5,822 nucleotides of DNA from Deltaproteobacteria bacterium (GTDB lineage: Bacteria > Myxococcota > Polyangia > Haliangiales > Haliangiaceae): contig JAGSPR010000412.1 in NCBI GenBank assembly GCA_018262455.1, forward strand, positions 1 to 5,822, in the 5' to 3' direction. Positions 1 through 5,822 of the stretch are shown piece by piece. The notes below the pieces were generated by a model that was not told the DNA's origin, made no database searches, and saw only the letters and a list, made by a program, of their open reading frames with translations. The first letter of the stretch is position 1, and each line of letters begins with the position of its first letter. Position numbers and translations under genes: made by a program.

Positions 1-941
<941 letters not shown>

Positions 942-952
942 TGACTCGGGAA

Positions 953-982
953 ATTCTAGCGCTGTTTGGGCGAAATCCCCAA
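953..982 (-). promoter_or_regulatory. Candidate sigma-70-type promoter for the MBL hydrolase
   Basis: On the minus strand, TAGAAT (positions 958-953) matches the -10 consensus at 5 of 6 bases and lies 18 bp from TTGGGG (982-977), a weak -35. Transcription would start near 946, leaving only a few untranslated bases before the ATG at 941, consistent with the poor Shine-Dalgarno. Judged by eye; -35 agreement is only 3 of 6. Confidence 0.35.
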
Positions 983-992
983 AACCCGGGTT
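965..992. repeat. Two adjacent inverted repeats in the 63-bp divergent spacer
   Basis: TTTGGG (965-970) and CCCAAA (978-983) form 6-bp arms around a 7-base loop. Sharing base 983, the perfect 10-bp palindrome AACCCGGGTT follows at 983-992. Together they fill most of the gap between the divergent MBL and KPR genes and overlap the candidate -35 of the MBL promoter. They could be operator sites, but short palindromes of this length also occur by chance in GC-rich DNA. Confidence 0.3.
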
Positions 993-1004
993 ATGGAAGC
1001 GTGG

Positions 1005-2066
1005 ATGAACCCACAACCGAGGATCCTGGTGATGGGCGCCGGCGGCATCGGCGGGATCGTCGCCGCGACGCTGACCGAGATCGGCTCGGCCGTCACGGCG
1101 GTCTCGACCAACCCGAACATCCGCGCCGCGGTGGACGCGGCGGGGTACCGCATCGTCGACGAGGGCGAGGAGCGGGTGGTACGTGGGTGGGTGTCACCCG
1201 CACCCGAGGGTCGCTATGACCTGTGTATCCTCGCGACCCAGCCACCCAACGTCGAGGACGCCGCGCGGGTGGCCCTGCCCCACCTCGCGGACGACGCCCA
1301 GGTGGTCGTGCTGCAGAACGGGCTGTGTGAGGACCGGATCGCGGCCATCGTCGGCTCGGAGCGGGTGATCGGCGCGATCGTCGCGTGGGGAGCCTCGATG
1401 CCCGACGCCGGCCGGTACGAGCGCACCGCGGGGGGCGGCTTCCAGGTCGGACGGACGTCCGGCGCGCTCGATGACGATCTCCGCCGAGTCGCCGAGCTGC
1501 TCGAGGCCATCGGTCCCGTGTCGCTGACGCAGAACCTGCGCGGCGCCCGGTGGAGCAAGCTCGCGCTCAACTGCGCGGTCTCCGCCCTCGGCACGATCGC
1601 CGGCGAGAAGCTCGGTCCGCTGGTCCGCCAGCGCCGCTACCGGCGGCTCGCGCTCGAGATCATGACCGAGGCGGTCGCCGTCGCGAAGGCCGAGGGGATC
1701 GCGCTCGAGAAGGTCGCCGGCACCCTCGACCTCGAATGGATCGCGCTCAGCGATGCCGACCGCGCCGCGACGGCCTCGGTGAGCCTGACCGCGAAGCACG
1801 CGTTGCTGCTGGCGGTCGGGTTGCGCTATCGCCGGATGCGGTCGTCGATGCTCGCCGCGATCGAGCGCGGGCGGACCCCGGCGATCGATTATCTGAATGG
1901 CGAGGTCGTGATGCGTGGCTCGACCCACGCGATCGCGACCCCCTGCAACGCTCGGATCTGCCAGGCCGTGTGGGCGATCGCGAAGGGCGAACAGACGTCC
2001 TCGCGCGACACCCTTGATCGGCTGTGCGATCCCAACGACCGGCCGTCCGCACCGACGATCGCCTGA
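1005..2066 (+). CDS. Ketopantoate reductase family (ApbA/PanE-like) oxidoreductase
   Basis: 353-residue NAD(P)H-dependent reductase of the 2-dehydropantoate 2-reductase family (E. coli PanE is 303 residues). The Rossmann domain has GAGGIG at 11-16 and the LQNG loop at 103-106. The C-terminal helical domain carries the motif WSKLALN (183-189), giving catalytic K185 and N189, then SSM (280-282) and IDYLNG (294-299). Against E. coli PanE from memory, K176, N180 and S244 are conserved, but E256 (in TEIDYING) is replaced by A293 and N184 by S193. The extra length is mostly an insertion around 240-275. Pantoate formation for CoA is the textbook role, but the missing Glu and the absence of panB/panC nearby make another 2-oxo acid or a redundant paralogue plausible. 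Start: ATG 1005 has GGAAG five bases upstream and leads directly into the Rossmann strand; ATG 993 and TTG 966 are in-frame alternatives with poorer sites. Confidence 0.9.
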   Translation: MNPQPRILVMGAGGIGGIVAATLTEIGSAVTAVSTNPNIRAAVDAAGYRIVDEGEERVVRGWVSPAPEGRYDLCILATQPPNVEDAARVALPHLADDAQVVVLQNGLCEDRIAAIVGSERVIGAIVAWGASMPDAGRYERTAGGGFQVGRTSGALDDDLRRVAELLEAIGPVSLTQNLRGARWSKLALNCAVSALGTIAGEKLGPLVRQRRYRRLALEIMTEAVAVAKAEGIALEKVAGTLDLEWIALSDADRAATASVSLTAKHALLLAVGLRYRRMRSSMLAAIERGRTPAIDYLNGEVVMRGSTHAIATPCNARICQAVWAIAKGEQTSSRDTLDRLCDPNDRPSAPTIA

Positions 2067-2097
2067 CGAGGGGAGCTCGCGATCGAGCGCACGCTGC

Positions 2098-4323
2098 TCA
2101 CGAACGACCGAGCCGGCTCGCGAGCCCGAGTGCCAGGAGCAAGGCCGCGCCGATCGCGGCGATCGCGAACCCCGCCCCGAAGCCGGGCGGGTGGTAGCGC
2201 CAGCGGACGTGGTGCGCCCCCGCGGGCATCGCGACCGCACGCCGCAGCACGTCGGCAGTCAGCCAGGGGGCCTCACGGTCGTCGACGGTGACGGTCCAGC
2301 CGGTCGAAGGCGTCGACGACACGACCGCGTAGCCATCCACCTCGCTCGTGCACGCCAGCTCGAGATCTCCCGGATCCCAGCGCTCCACCGTGCACGGCAG
2401 CGGTGGGCCGCGATCCGGCTGCGACGGCCCGCCGCCGCGCAACACCGTCGTGCCGCGGATCTGGGTGGCACGGCCGCCCATCGGGAACATCAGCGCCACC
2501 GCGTCCTCGGGCGCGACCGCCCACGCCCAGCCGCGCATCACCGCTGCCGGCGGCGCCACCGGCAGCGGCGCAAGCACCCAGCCGCCGTGGTGGCCGAGCG
2601 GCGTGAGGTCGAGCGCGACCACCATCGTCTCCGGCAGGATCGCGACCGAGATCCCGAACCGATCGAGCAGGACCCCGCCGCCTTGTGCCGCGGCGAGCCA
2701 CACGCGATCGTGCACGACGGGCCGCGCCGGATCCTCGCTACGGGCCGCGGCGATGCCCCACTTCCACGCCGACGCTCCCGCGAACGTCGAGATCGAGTCC
2801 TCCACCGTCTCGGGCTCGGACCGCAAAGCCGGCATCCCTGGCGTGCGTTCGAGCGTCACGGGCCCGCGCGCGAGCGCCGCCCCGTCGAACATGAACTCGG
2901 GGCGATACATCCGGATCGGCGCCGGGCTCCTCGACTGCGCGCGTGCGGCCTGTGCCCACACGCCGGGCTCGTCGACGATCGAGCGATCGATGACCGGCGC
3001 GAGCGAAGGTGCTGCGCCGACGCTCGGCAACACGAGCAGCGCGAGCAGCACGGGCATCGCCCGTCCCGGGGCGCGCCACACGAGCGAGAGCGCCGCGGCG
3101 ATGCAGACCAGTCCCAGCCCGCCGTCGAGTAGCGCACGATCGATCGCGGGTGCCGCCTCGGGATGCCGCGACCGCAGCGCGCCCAGCGCACCGAGCGCCA
3201 CGCCGGCGCACGCCCCTCCCACGCACAGCGCGATCATGGCGCGGCGCTCCCCGGCCACGAGCGCGTCGAGCCCCGCTGCCGCGCGTGGGCCAAGCACGAT
3301 GACCAGGGCGGCGAGGTGAAGCTCGGGCGCCCCCAGCCAGCTCGGCCATCCGCCGCGGCCGACGACGAGCGTGAACGTCGCGAGCATGAGGATCACGCCG
3401 AGCAGCCGGCGAGCCGGGGGCCGGACCGCGGACAGCGCGAGCAGGGGCGCGCCCACGAACACGCTGGGTGCCCACGCGGCGTCGCCCGCGATCGCGGTGA
3501 TCGCGCGATCGGGATCGAGCGCGCCGAAGCTCCCTGGCACGATCAGCTCGACGAGCCGCGCGAACGGCAAGCCTCCGATCTGCGCGCCCGCCTCGGCACC
3601 CAGCTGGAGGATCGCGGGCAACCACTGCACCGCACCGATCGCGAGCCCGCCCACCACCGCGGCGATGAGGTAGCCGGCGACCCGCCGGCGTGCCGCGAGT
3701 GCGATCACGAGGACGGTGGCGTCGACGAGCCCCGCGAACACCCCCGACAGCCCGACCAGGCCGAGCAGGACCCCGAGGAGGATCGCGGCGCCCGTCCGCT
3801 CGCGGCGATCGGTTGCCTCACGGAGCGAGGCCGCGGCGACGCCGAGCCACGGCAGGTGCGCGAGCGCGGGAAGCGCGCCACGCACGGCCATGCCCGCGAA
3901 CAAGCCGCTGGTCACGACGAGCAAGCCCGCGACCACGGCCGCTGGCTCACTCGCACCGTTCGGCGCCCACGAGGCGGCGCGACGGCGTGCCCACACGGCA
4001 ACCCCGAGCGCCGCCCACACGAGGTGCAAGATCCCGAGCAGGTCGAGCGCGCTCGGGGTCGCAGCGAGCCAGGTCGGCGGGTAGAGGGCGCCATGGAGGG
4101 GTTCAGCGGCGAGCGGCACGCCCAGCCCGGTGCCATCCCACCACCCGGGGACGATCCCGCGCTGCACGGCGTCGGCAGCGGCGAGCCGCGGCGGCGCAAC
4201 CTCGGTGTGATACCGGGGATCCGCCCACGTCTTGCCACCCGCGACCAGCCGCACGTTGACGCCGATCACCGCGAACGCGAGCACGAGGGCGACCAGCGGA
4301 AGCGATCGCGGAGTCGTCGTCAC
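2098..4323 (-). CDS. YfhO-family polytopic membrane protein (GT-C type)
   Basis: 741-residue inner-membrane protein. By eye there are about a dozen hydrophobic segments between residues 8 and 436, then a soluble, presumably periplasmic region (about 440-710) and a last helix at 714-736. N-terminal motifs fit the YfhO/GT-C pattern: an Asp in the first loop (ADPRYH, D35), then GIVPGWWDG (56-64) and ALYPPTWL (79-86). The C-terminal signature is clear: DGYAVVSSTPSTGWTVTVDD (663-682), MPAGAHHVRWRYHPP (699-713) and the closing helix correspond to the YfhO tail that reads roughly YxPGWxxxVDG ... PAGxHxVxFxYxP. YfhO proteins in Firmicutes are linked to sugar addition to cell-surface polymers using lipid-linked donors; here acceptor and sugar are unknown. 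Start GTG 4323 places a helix right after a short polar leader; the frame stays open upstream, but only inside the opposite-strand lipoprotein gene. No clear Shine-Dalgarno. Converges on the KPR gene with a 31-bp gap. Confidence 0.82.
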   Translation of the reverse strand: MTTTPRSLPLVALVLAFAVIGVNVRLVAGGKTWADPRYHTEVAPPRLAAADAVQRGIVPGWWDGTGLGVPLAAEPLHGALYPPTWLAATPSALDLLGILHLVWAALGVAVWARRRAASWAPNGASEPAAVVAGLLVVTSGLFAGMAVRGALPALAHLPWLGVAAASLREATDRRERTGAAILLGVLLGLVGLSGVFAGLVDATVLVIALAARRRVAGYLIAAVVGGLAIGAVQWLPAILQLGAEAGAQIGGLPFARLVELIVPGSFGALDPDRAITAIAGDAAWAPSVFVGAPLLALSAVRPPARRLLGVILMLATFTLVVGRGGWPSWLGAPELHLAALVIVLGPRAAAGLDALVAGERRAMIALCVGGACAGVALGALGALRSRHPEAAPAIDRALLDGGLGLVCIAAALSLVWRAPGRAMPVLLALLVLPSVGAAPSLAPVIDRSIVDEPGVWAQAARAQSRSPAPIRMYRPEFMFDGAALARGPVTLERTPGMPALRSEPETVEDSISTFAGASAWKWGIAAARSEDPARPVVHDRVWLAAAQGGGVLLDRFGISVAILPETMVVALDLTPLGHHGGWVLAPLPVAPPAAVMRGWAWAVAPEDAVALMFPMGGRATQIRGTTVLRGGGPSQPDRGPPLPCTVERWDPGDLELACTSEVDGYAVVSSTPSTGWTVTVDDREAPWLTADVLRRAVAMPAGAHHVRWRYHPPGFGAGFAIAAIGAALLLALGLASRLGRS

Positions 4324-4335
4324 GAGGCGGTAATC

Positions 4336-4364
4336 TTGACACGCATCGCTGCCGGGCCGAAAAC
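4336..4364 (+). promoter_or_regulatory. Candidate promoter of the lipoprotein gene
   Basis: TTGACA at 4336-4341 is a perfect -35 hexamer, rare in such GC-rich DNA. A 17-bp spacer leads to GAAAAC (4359-4364), a 3-of-6 match to the -10 consensus, seven bases before the GTG at 4372, so the message would be essentially leaderless. The same TTG could instead be a start codon, since GAGGCGG lies at 4324-4330; the two readings exclude each other. Confidence 0.35.
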
Positions 4365-4371
4365 CCTGGGA

Positions 4372-4737
4372 GTGCTTCGTTCCTGGCCCGCGACGATCGT
4401 GATATCCGCCGCTCTCGGCGCTGTCCTCGGCTGTCGTGGTTCGAGCTCGGCGCCACCGTGCGGCGCGGTGGGCACGAAGCTCGTCGTGCTCGTCCAGCAC
4501 GATCTCGATGTTGCCAAGCTCGGCGAGGAGACGCGGCGCCTGGTGCTCGACCAGGTGCCAGCGATGCGCGATTCCTTGGTGGCGGCATGCGATGACGGCA
4601 AGTGGAGCGACGCGGTTCGCACGTGTCTGGTCGGGGCTCCCGATCACGAGCAATTCGAAGCGTGCCAGCTAAAGTTGACCGCGGCGCAGCGCGAGGCGCT
4701 CGAACGATCCGCTCGCGGCAAGCCAGCTGACCACTAG
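4372..4737 (+). CDS. Small secreted lipoprotein of unknown function
   Basis: 121 residues from GTG 4372. A short basic start (LRS), a hydrophobic core ATIVISAALGAVLG and the lipobox VLGC put the lipidated cysteine at 21, so the protein should be cut by signal peptidase II and anchored in the inner or outer membrane. The residue after Cys is Arg rather than Asp, so there is no classical inner-membrane retention signal. The mature part is mostly polar and helical, with Cys at 30, 73, 85 and 98. The segment LVAACDDGKWSDAVRTCLV (69-87), followed by EACQLKLTAAQ (96-106), resembles a helical Cys-pair module I have seen in small Myxococcota proteins; that recollection is not verified. An alternative start is TTG 4336 (12 more residues, good GAGG site). 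Function not recognised. Divergent from the YfhO gene and 41 bp before the PHA-like gene, so the two may be co-transcribed. Confidence 0.75.
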   Translation: MLRSWPATIVISAALGAVLGCRGSSSAPPCGAVGTKLVVLVQHDLDVAKLGEETRRLVLDQVPAMRDSLVAACDDGKWSDAVRTCLVGAPDHEQFEACQLKLTAAQREALERSARGKPADH

Positions 4738-4778
4738 CCGGTCGCGTTTCGTGTTAAACCACCGGTTCAGGGCCAGCG

Positions 4779-5093
4779 ATGGAGATCGACTTTCAGTACG
4801 CGCTCTCCGACGAAGATGCTCGTGCGCGGCTCGAGATCCTCGGCCAGTACCTGGTGAACCGGCACGGCATCAAGGTGACGTGGATCGAGAAGGACCGCGC
4901 GCGGTTCTCGGGCAAGTACCTCGTCGTCCGGATCGACGGTGAGCTGACCCTGCGCAACGGGCGCGCCCAGTTCAAAGGCGAGGATCCCGGGTTTCTCTGG
5001 CGCGGTCGCGCCAAGGACTACATCGAGGGCAAGCTCGCGAAGTACCTCGACCCCAAAGTCGAACCGAGCCAGCTGCCGACCGGCGGCGACTAG
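4779..5093 (+). CDS. Polyhydroxyalkanoic acid system family-like protein
   Basis: 104 residues, cytoplasmic, with no signal or membrane segment. The order of elements fits the PHA granule-region family: a short beta start (MEIDFQYALS), a helix that pairs up the sequence (EDARARLEILGQYLVNRHG, 12-30), a strand (KVTWIEKDRARFSG, 32-45), a second strand pair (YLVVRIDGELTLRNGRAQFK, 47-66), and a closing GFLWRGRAKDYIEGKLAKYL (71-90) matching the LGF...IE...L ending typical of that family. Members are usually about 90-110 residues and are found near PHA synthesis genes, with unclear biochemical function. No PHA synthase, phasin or depolymerase is in this window, so a PHA role here is not supported by context. 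ATG 4779 is preceded by only a weak GGG-type site. Assignment is from motif layout in memory, not a search. Confidence 0.7.
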   Translation: MEIDFQYALSDEDARARLEILGQYLVNRHGIKVTWIEKDRARFSGKYLVVRIDGELTLRNGRAQFKGEDPGFLWRGRAKDYIEGKLAKYLDPKVEPSQLPTGGD

Positions 5094-5101
5094 CCGCACG
5101 A

Positions 5102-5242
5102 TCAACGGCTGGCAAGCGCGAGCTGGCGAACCGCCATCGCGACAGCGCGATCGGCCGCCGACGCTGACAGCCCCTGGCGCTCCAGGCGGCGCTGCAGCCG
5201 CTCGATGATGCTCCACAGGGACAGGTCGTTATGTGGCTTCAT
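5102..5242 (-). CDS. 46-residue hypothetical protein
   Basis: Not recognised. The 46 codons have strongly G/C-biased third positions like the neighbouring genes, and the ATG at 5242 is preceded by GAGG with 8 bases of spacing, so it is likely real despite its size. The product is predicted to form two helices: an amphipathic, Arg-rich one (SLWSIIERLQRRLERQG, 8-24) and an Ala-rich one (SASAADRAVAMAVRQLALA, 26-44). There is no signal peptide, membrane segment or cysteine. It could be a small regulator or a binding partner, but nothing in the sequence decides this. Its stop is 8 bp from the end of the PHA-like gene (convergent), and it is divergent from xthA. The same frame stays open upstream to an ATG at 5347, which would give 81 residues, but that start has no ribosome-binding site. 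Confidence 0.55.
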   Translation of the reverse strand: MKPHNDLSLWSIIERLQRRLERQGLSASAADRAVAMAVRQLALASR

Positions 5243-5301
5243 GGTTTGATCCTCACGTTCGAGTGCTGATGTCGGTCTAACCCCACCCTCGCGTCCTTCA
5301 T
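5239..5301 (-). CDS. Possible 20-codon leader ORF coupled to the 46-residue ORF
   Basis: An ATG at 5301 directly follows the purine run AGAGGGGGA (a Shine-Dalgarno-like sequence with short spacing) and opens 20 codons. Its TGA overlaps the ATG of the next ORF as ATGA, the classic arrangement for translational coupling. The peptide begins MKDARVGLDRH and is basic and polar. Third-position G/C is lower than in the certain genes, and a 20-codon ORF can arise by chance, so only the ATGA overlap and the purine run support it. It may be a leader peptide or nothing. Confidence 0.25.
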   Translation of the reverse strand: MKDARVGLDRHQHSNVRIKP

Positions 5302-5372
5302 TCCCCCTCTGAGACCCGGCTCGTCCGTCGCGGTTGCACCCGAACATGGTGGTCCGATGTAGGTTCACACCC
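5243..5372. promoter_or_regulatory. Divergent spacer between the small ORF and xthA
   Basis: This 130-bp region must hold the promoters for the minus-strand small ORF(s) and for xthA. The plus strand is pyrimidine-rich from 5277 to 5310, so the minus-strand transcript would carry a purine-rich leader with several G runs. TTGCAC at 5334-5339 is a possible -35 for xthA, but no good -10 follows at normal spacing. No clear operator is visible. Confidence 0.35.
5249..5254 (-). promoter_or_regulatory. Ribosome-binding site of the 46-residue protein
   Basis: GAGGAT on the minus strand lies 6 bases before the ATG at 5242. It is among the better Shine-Dalgarno sequences in the window and fixes this start over the upstream in-frame ATG at 5347. 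Confidence 0.6.
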
Positions 5373-5822
5373 GTGAAGCTCGTGACCTGGAATCTGAACT
5401 CGATCCGCGCGCGCACCGAGCGCTTGTTGGCCTGGATCGATCGCGAGCGCCCCGACGTCCTGTGTCTCCAGGAGACCAAGGTCGAGGATGCGGGGTTTCC
5501 CGTCGAGGCTCTGCGCAAGGTCGGCTACGAGGTCGCAACCTTCGGCCAGCGTAGCTACAACGGTGTCGCGATCCTGTCGACCGCGCCGCTCGCCGACGTC
5601 ACGCGCGAGTTCGGTGATGGAGAGGATGACGGTGACGCCCGGGTCATCGCCGCGACCACCCACGGGATCCGGGTCGTGTGCGTCTACGTACCCAATGGCC
5701 AGGACCTGACGAGCGACCGCTATCCCTACAAGCTCGCGTGGCTGCACCGGTTGCGCGGCTATCTCGAGCGCACGGTGAAGCCGGACCAGCCGGTGATCCT
5801 GTGCGGTGACATGAACGTCGCG
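5373..5822 (+). CDS. xthA: Exodeoxyribonuclease III, 3' end beyond the right edge
   Basis: First 150 residues of a cytoplasmic AP endonuclease / 3'-5' exonuclease of the EEP superfamily, which incises abasic sites and trims blocked 3' ends in base excision repair with Mg2+. Family blocks are all present: MKLVTWNLNSIR with N7, CLQETKVED with metal-binding E34, SYNGVAILS (61-69), VYVPNG (104-109) with the catalytic Tyr at 105, YPYKLAWL (117-124) and VILCGDMNVA (141-150) with D146 and N148. The distal Asp/His pair lies outside the window. The usual length is about 250-270 residues, so roughly 100 codons are missing. GTG 5373 aligns with Met1 of E. coli XthA and has a weak AGG site at 5361. An in-frame ATG at 5346 would add nine residues and is less likely. 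Runs divergently from the small ORF. Confidence 0.95.
   Translation, partial: MKLVTWNLNSIRARTERLLAWIDRERPDVLCLQETKVEDAGFPVEALRKVGYEVATFGQRSYNGVAILSTAPLADVTREFGDGEDDGDARVIAATTHGIRVVCVYVPNGQDLTSDRYPYKLAWLHRLRGYLERTVKPDQPVILCGDMNVA

Noticed and set aside
2075..2088. GCTCG-CGAT-CGAGC hairpin between the convergent KPR and YfhO genes as a terminator
   Set aside because: The stem is only 5 bp and has no T tract on either strand; it also contains the over-represented CGATCG word, so chance is likely.
1194..2240. 348-codon minus-strand ORF opposite the KPR gene
   Set aside because: Arg/Asp/Gly-rich shadow frame; the plus-strand KPR motifs are unambiguous.
3163..4371. Long plus-strand open frame running into the lipoprotein
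   Set aside because: This part is antisense to the YfhO gene, rich in Arg/Pro/Glu with no motifs. Only the portion from the signal peptide onward is credible.
4324..4653. N-terminal extension of the YfhO frame to an ATG at 4653
   Set aside because: The added 110 residues are charged, low in motifs and lie antisense to the lipoprotein; family members begin just before the first membrane helix.
4738..4766. CCGGT...ACCGG inverted repeat before the PHA-like gene
   Set aside because: Five-base arms with an 18-base loop are too weak to call as a terminator or operator.
5274..5316. GGTCT...AGACC inverted repeat in the xthA spacer
   Set aside because: Five-base arms 33 bases apart are expected by chance.

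Overview
The window is GC-rich chromosomal DNA (roughly 70% GC by eye) with strong G/C bias at third codon positions. It reads as ordinary housekeeping and accessory chromosome from a Gram-negative bacterium. The gene set (a small Cys-rich lipoprotein, a PHA-system-like protein, a YfhO-type membrane protein, an HxHxDH metallo-hydrolase) and the base composition would fit the Myxococcota / former Deltaproteobacteria, but there is no 16S or other marker here, so this is an inference. I see no tRNA, rRNA, CRISPR array, insertion sequence, integrase or phage gene.

Layout from left to right. (1) 1-941, minus strand: a metallo-beta-lactamase-fold hydrolase with a complete active site, running off the left edge. 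(2) 942-1004: a 63-bp divergent spacer with a candidate minus-strand promoter and two short inverted repeats. (3) 1005-2066, plus strand: a ketopantoate-reductase-family enzyme that keeps the NADPH-binding loop and catalytic lysine but has alanine where E. coli PanE has its catalytic glutamate. (4) 2098-4323, minus strand: a 741-residue YfhO-family polytopic membrane protein (GT-C type). (5) 4372-4737, plus strand: a small secreted lipoprotein. (6) 4779-5093, plus strand: a 104-residue protein resembling the polyhydroxyalkanoic acid system family. (7) 5102-5242, minus strand: a 46-residue hypothetical protein with a good ribosome-binding site, possibly preceded by a tiny coupled ORF at 5239-5301. 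(8) 5373-5822, plus strand: the first 150 codons of exonuclease III (xthA), cut by the right edge.

The genes do not form an obvious pathway. Apart from the lipoprotein/PHA-like pair (41 bp apart, possibly co-transcribed), neighbours alternate strand and are separated by 8-130 bp, so most look like single-gene transcription units. I found no convincing new multi-gene system. The points most worth checking are the altered KPR active site, the small coupled ORFs before xthA, the ambiguous lipoprotein start where a TTGACA element overlaps a possible TTG start codon, and a strong excess of the palindrome CGATCG.
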